Below, piece after piece: positions 5,001-5,152 of a stretch of 5,152 nt of DNA. A program made the translations under genes and the position numbers. The stretch lies in contig CAMYXG010000088.1 in assembly GCA_947303225.1 (NCBI GenBank), positions 1 to 5,152 of the forward strand. Direction: 5' to 3'. Source of the DNA: an uncultured Caryophanales bacterium. GTDB taxonomy: Bacteria > Bacillota_I > Bacilli_A > RF39 > UBA660. The number at the start of each line of letters is the position of its first letter. The stretch's first letter is position 1. The notes under the pieces were generated by a model. That model did no database searches. It saw nothing but the letters and a program-made list of their open reading frames with translations, and was not told where the DNA came from.

Positions 5001-5040
5001 ACTAAAGTTTAAAAAAATAACTTATTTTTTTAAAATTAGT
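5001..5040. repeat. 40-base AT-rich palindrome
   Basis: Thirteen-base perfect arms (5008-5020 and 5022-5034) surround a single C at 5021. After a short mismatch (two bases against one), ACTAA (5001-5005) again matches TTAGT (5036-5040). The only G/C bases in the core are the central C and the mismatch G at 5007. It could form a cruciform, serve as a bidirectional terminator, or be a binding site; the sequence alone does not decide. Confidence 0.75.
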
Positions 5041-5068
5041 ATCTGGATTTGGTATCTAGAAATATATA

Positions 5069-5096
5069 TTGACATAGAACATATATTTGATATACT
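5069..5096 (+). promoter_or_regulatory. Plus-strand promoter, TTGACA-16-TATACT
   Basis: A consensus -35 TTGACA (5069-5074), 16-base spacer and TATACT -10 (5091-5096) with a TGA extension form a strong vegetative-type promoter pointing out of the window. Initiation is expected near 5102. The 50 transcribed bases visible contain no convincing ribosome binding site and start pair, so this is either a leader or a non-coding RNA whose body lies to the right. Confidence 0.7.
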
Positions 5097-5152
5097 AATT
5101 TTAGGAACATTTAGTTGTTGAGTGTCTACCTGGTACCATATGAGTGTAATAG

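Larger units (their letters stand above)
4666..5152. other. 487-base region without a supportable gene
   Basis: Both strands are full of stop codons through 4750-5020 and base content is extremely AT-rich. The region holds the pit promoter, a minus-strand terminator (4724-4748), two hairpins around 4891-4985, a long AT palindrome (5001-5040), a short imperfect direct repeat (5039-5047 and 5052-5060, GTATCTGGA / GTATCTAGA), and a plus-strand promoter at 5069-5096. It therefore separates the minus-strand genes from something transcribed rightward beyond the window. Confidence 0.7.

Noticed and set aside
5022..5150. Minus-strand frame open from the right edge, ending TAA at 5022
   Set aside because: About 42 codons with no recognisable motif. 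It runs through the promoter region and one arm of the palindrome, and opposes a strong plus-strand promoter. It could be the tail of a gene beyond the window, but nothing supports that.
5091..5152. Purine-riboswitch-like TATA ... GTGTCTACC
   Set aside because: The TATA is the promoter -10, so it would not be transcribed as the junction. The expected P2 stem and loop are missing, and the bases after CTACC do not form P3 within the window. Kept only as a resemblance.
1..5152. Mobile element, CRISPR array, tRNA/rRNA, toxin-antitoxin or defence system
   Set aside because: I found no transposase or integrase motifs, no regularly spaced repeats, no tRNA- or rRNA-like segment, and no paired small toxin genes on either strand.

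Overview
The window is very AT-rich DNA from a low-GC Gram-positive bacterium. Support for this comes from strong AGGAGG-type ribosome binding sites, TATAAT promoters with an extended -10, hairpin-plus-T-tract terminators, a near-consensus CIRCE operator, and use of the standard genetic code (Trp is read from TGG). A surface protein with the 'IGYAALSSSLNI' segment after its hydrophobic stretch resembles proteins I associate with uncultured gut Bacilli (RF39 / Erysipelotrichales-like lineages). That placement is inference. All six genes lie on the minus strand, so they are read from right to left.

Right to left: positions 4666-5152 hold no convincing gene. They contain a minus-strand terminator, two hairpins that could bound a small RNA, a long AT palindrome, and a good plus-strand promoter firing out of the window. 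Next is a two-gene phosphate-uptake operon (3607-4665 PiT permease, 2970-3593 DUF47/PhoU-like partner), driven by an extended -10 promoter and coupled across a 13-base gap. Then comes a single-gene unit (2101-2790) for a membrane-anchored or secreted surface protein, with its own promoter and a GNRA-loop terminator.

The small heat-shock protein gene (1376-1792) follows. Its promoter is embedded in a CIRCE site, so HrcA repression is expected, and its mRNA should start with an 8-bp hairpin. Its terminator starts inside the stop codon, and directly behind it sits the promoter of an RluD-type 23S rRNA pseudouridine synthase gene (421-1305). A NUDIX hydrolase gene (362 down to the left edge, incomplete) lies 58 bases further on and is probably co-transcribed.

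The genes look like ordinary chromosomal housekeeping and surface functions arranged as short independent units. I see no transposase, CRISPR array, phage gene, tRNA or rRNA, and no evidence for a new multi-gene system. The points most worth a second look are the layered control region of the heat-shock gene, the changed glutamate in the NUDIX box, and the structured non-coding region at the right end.
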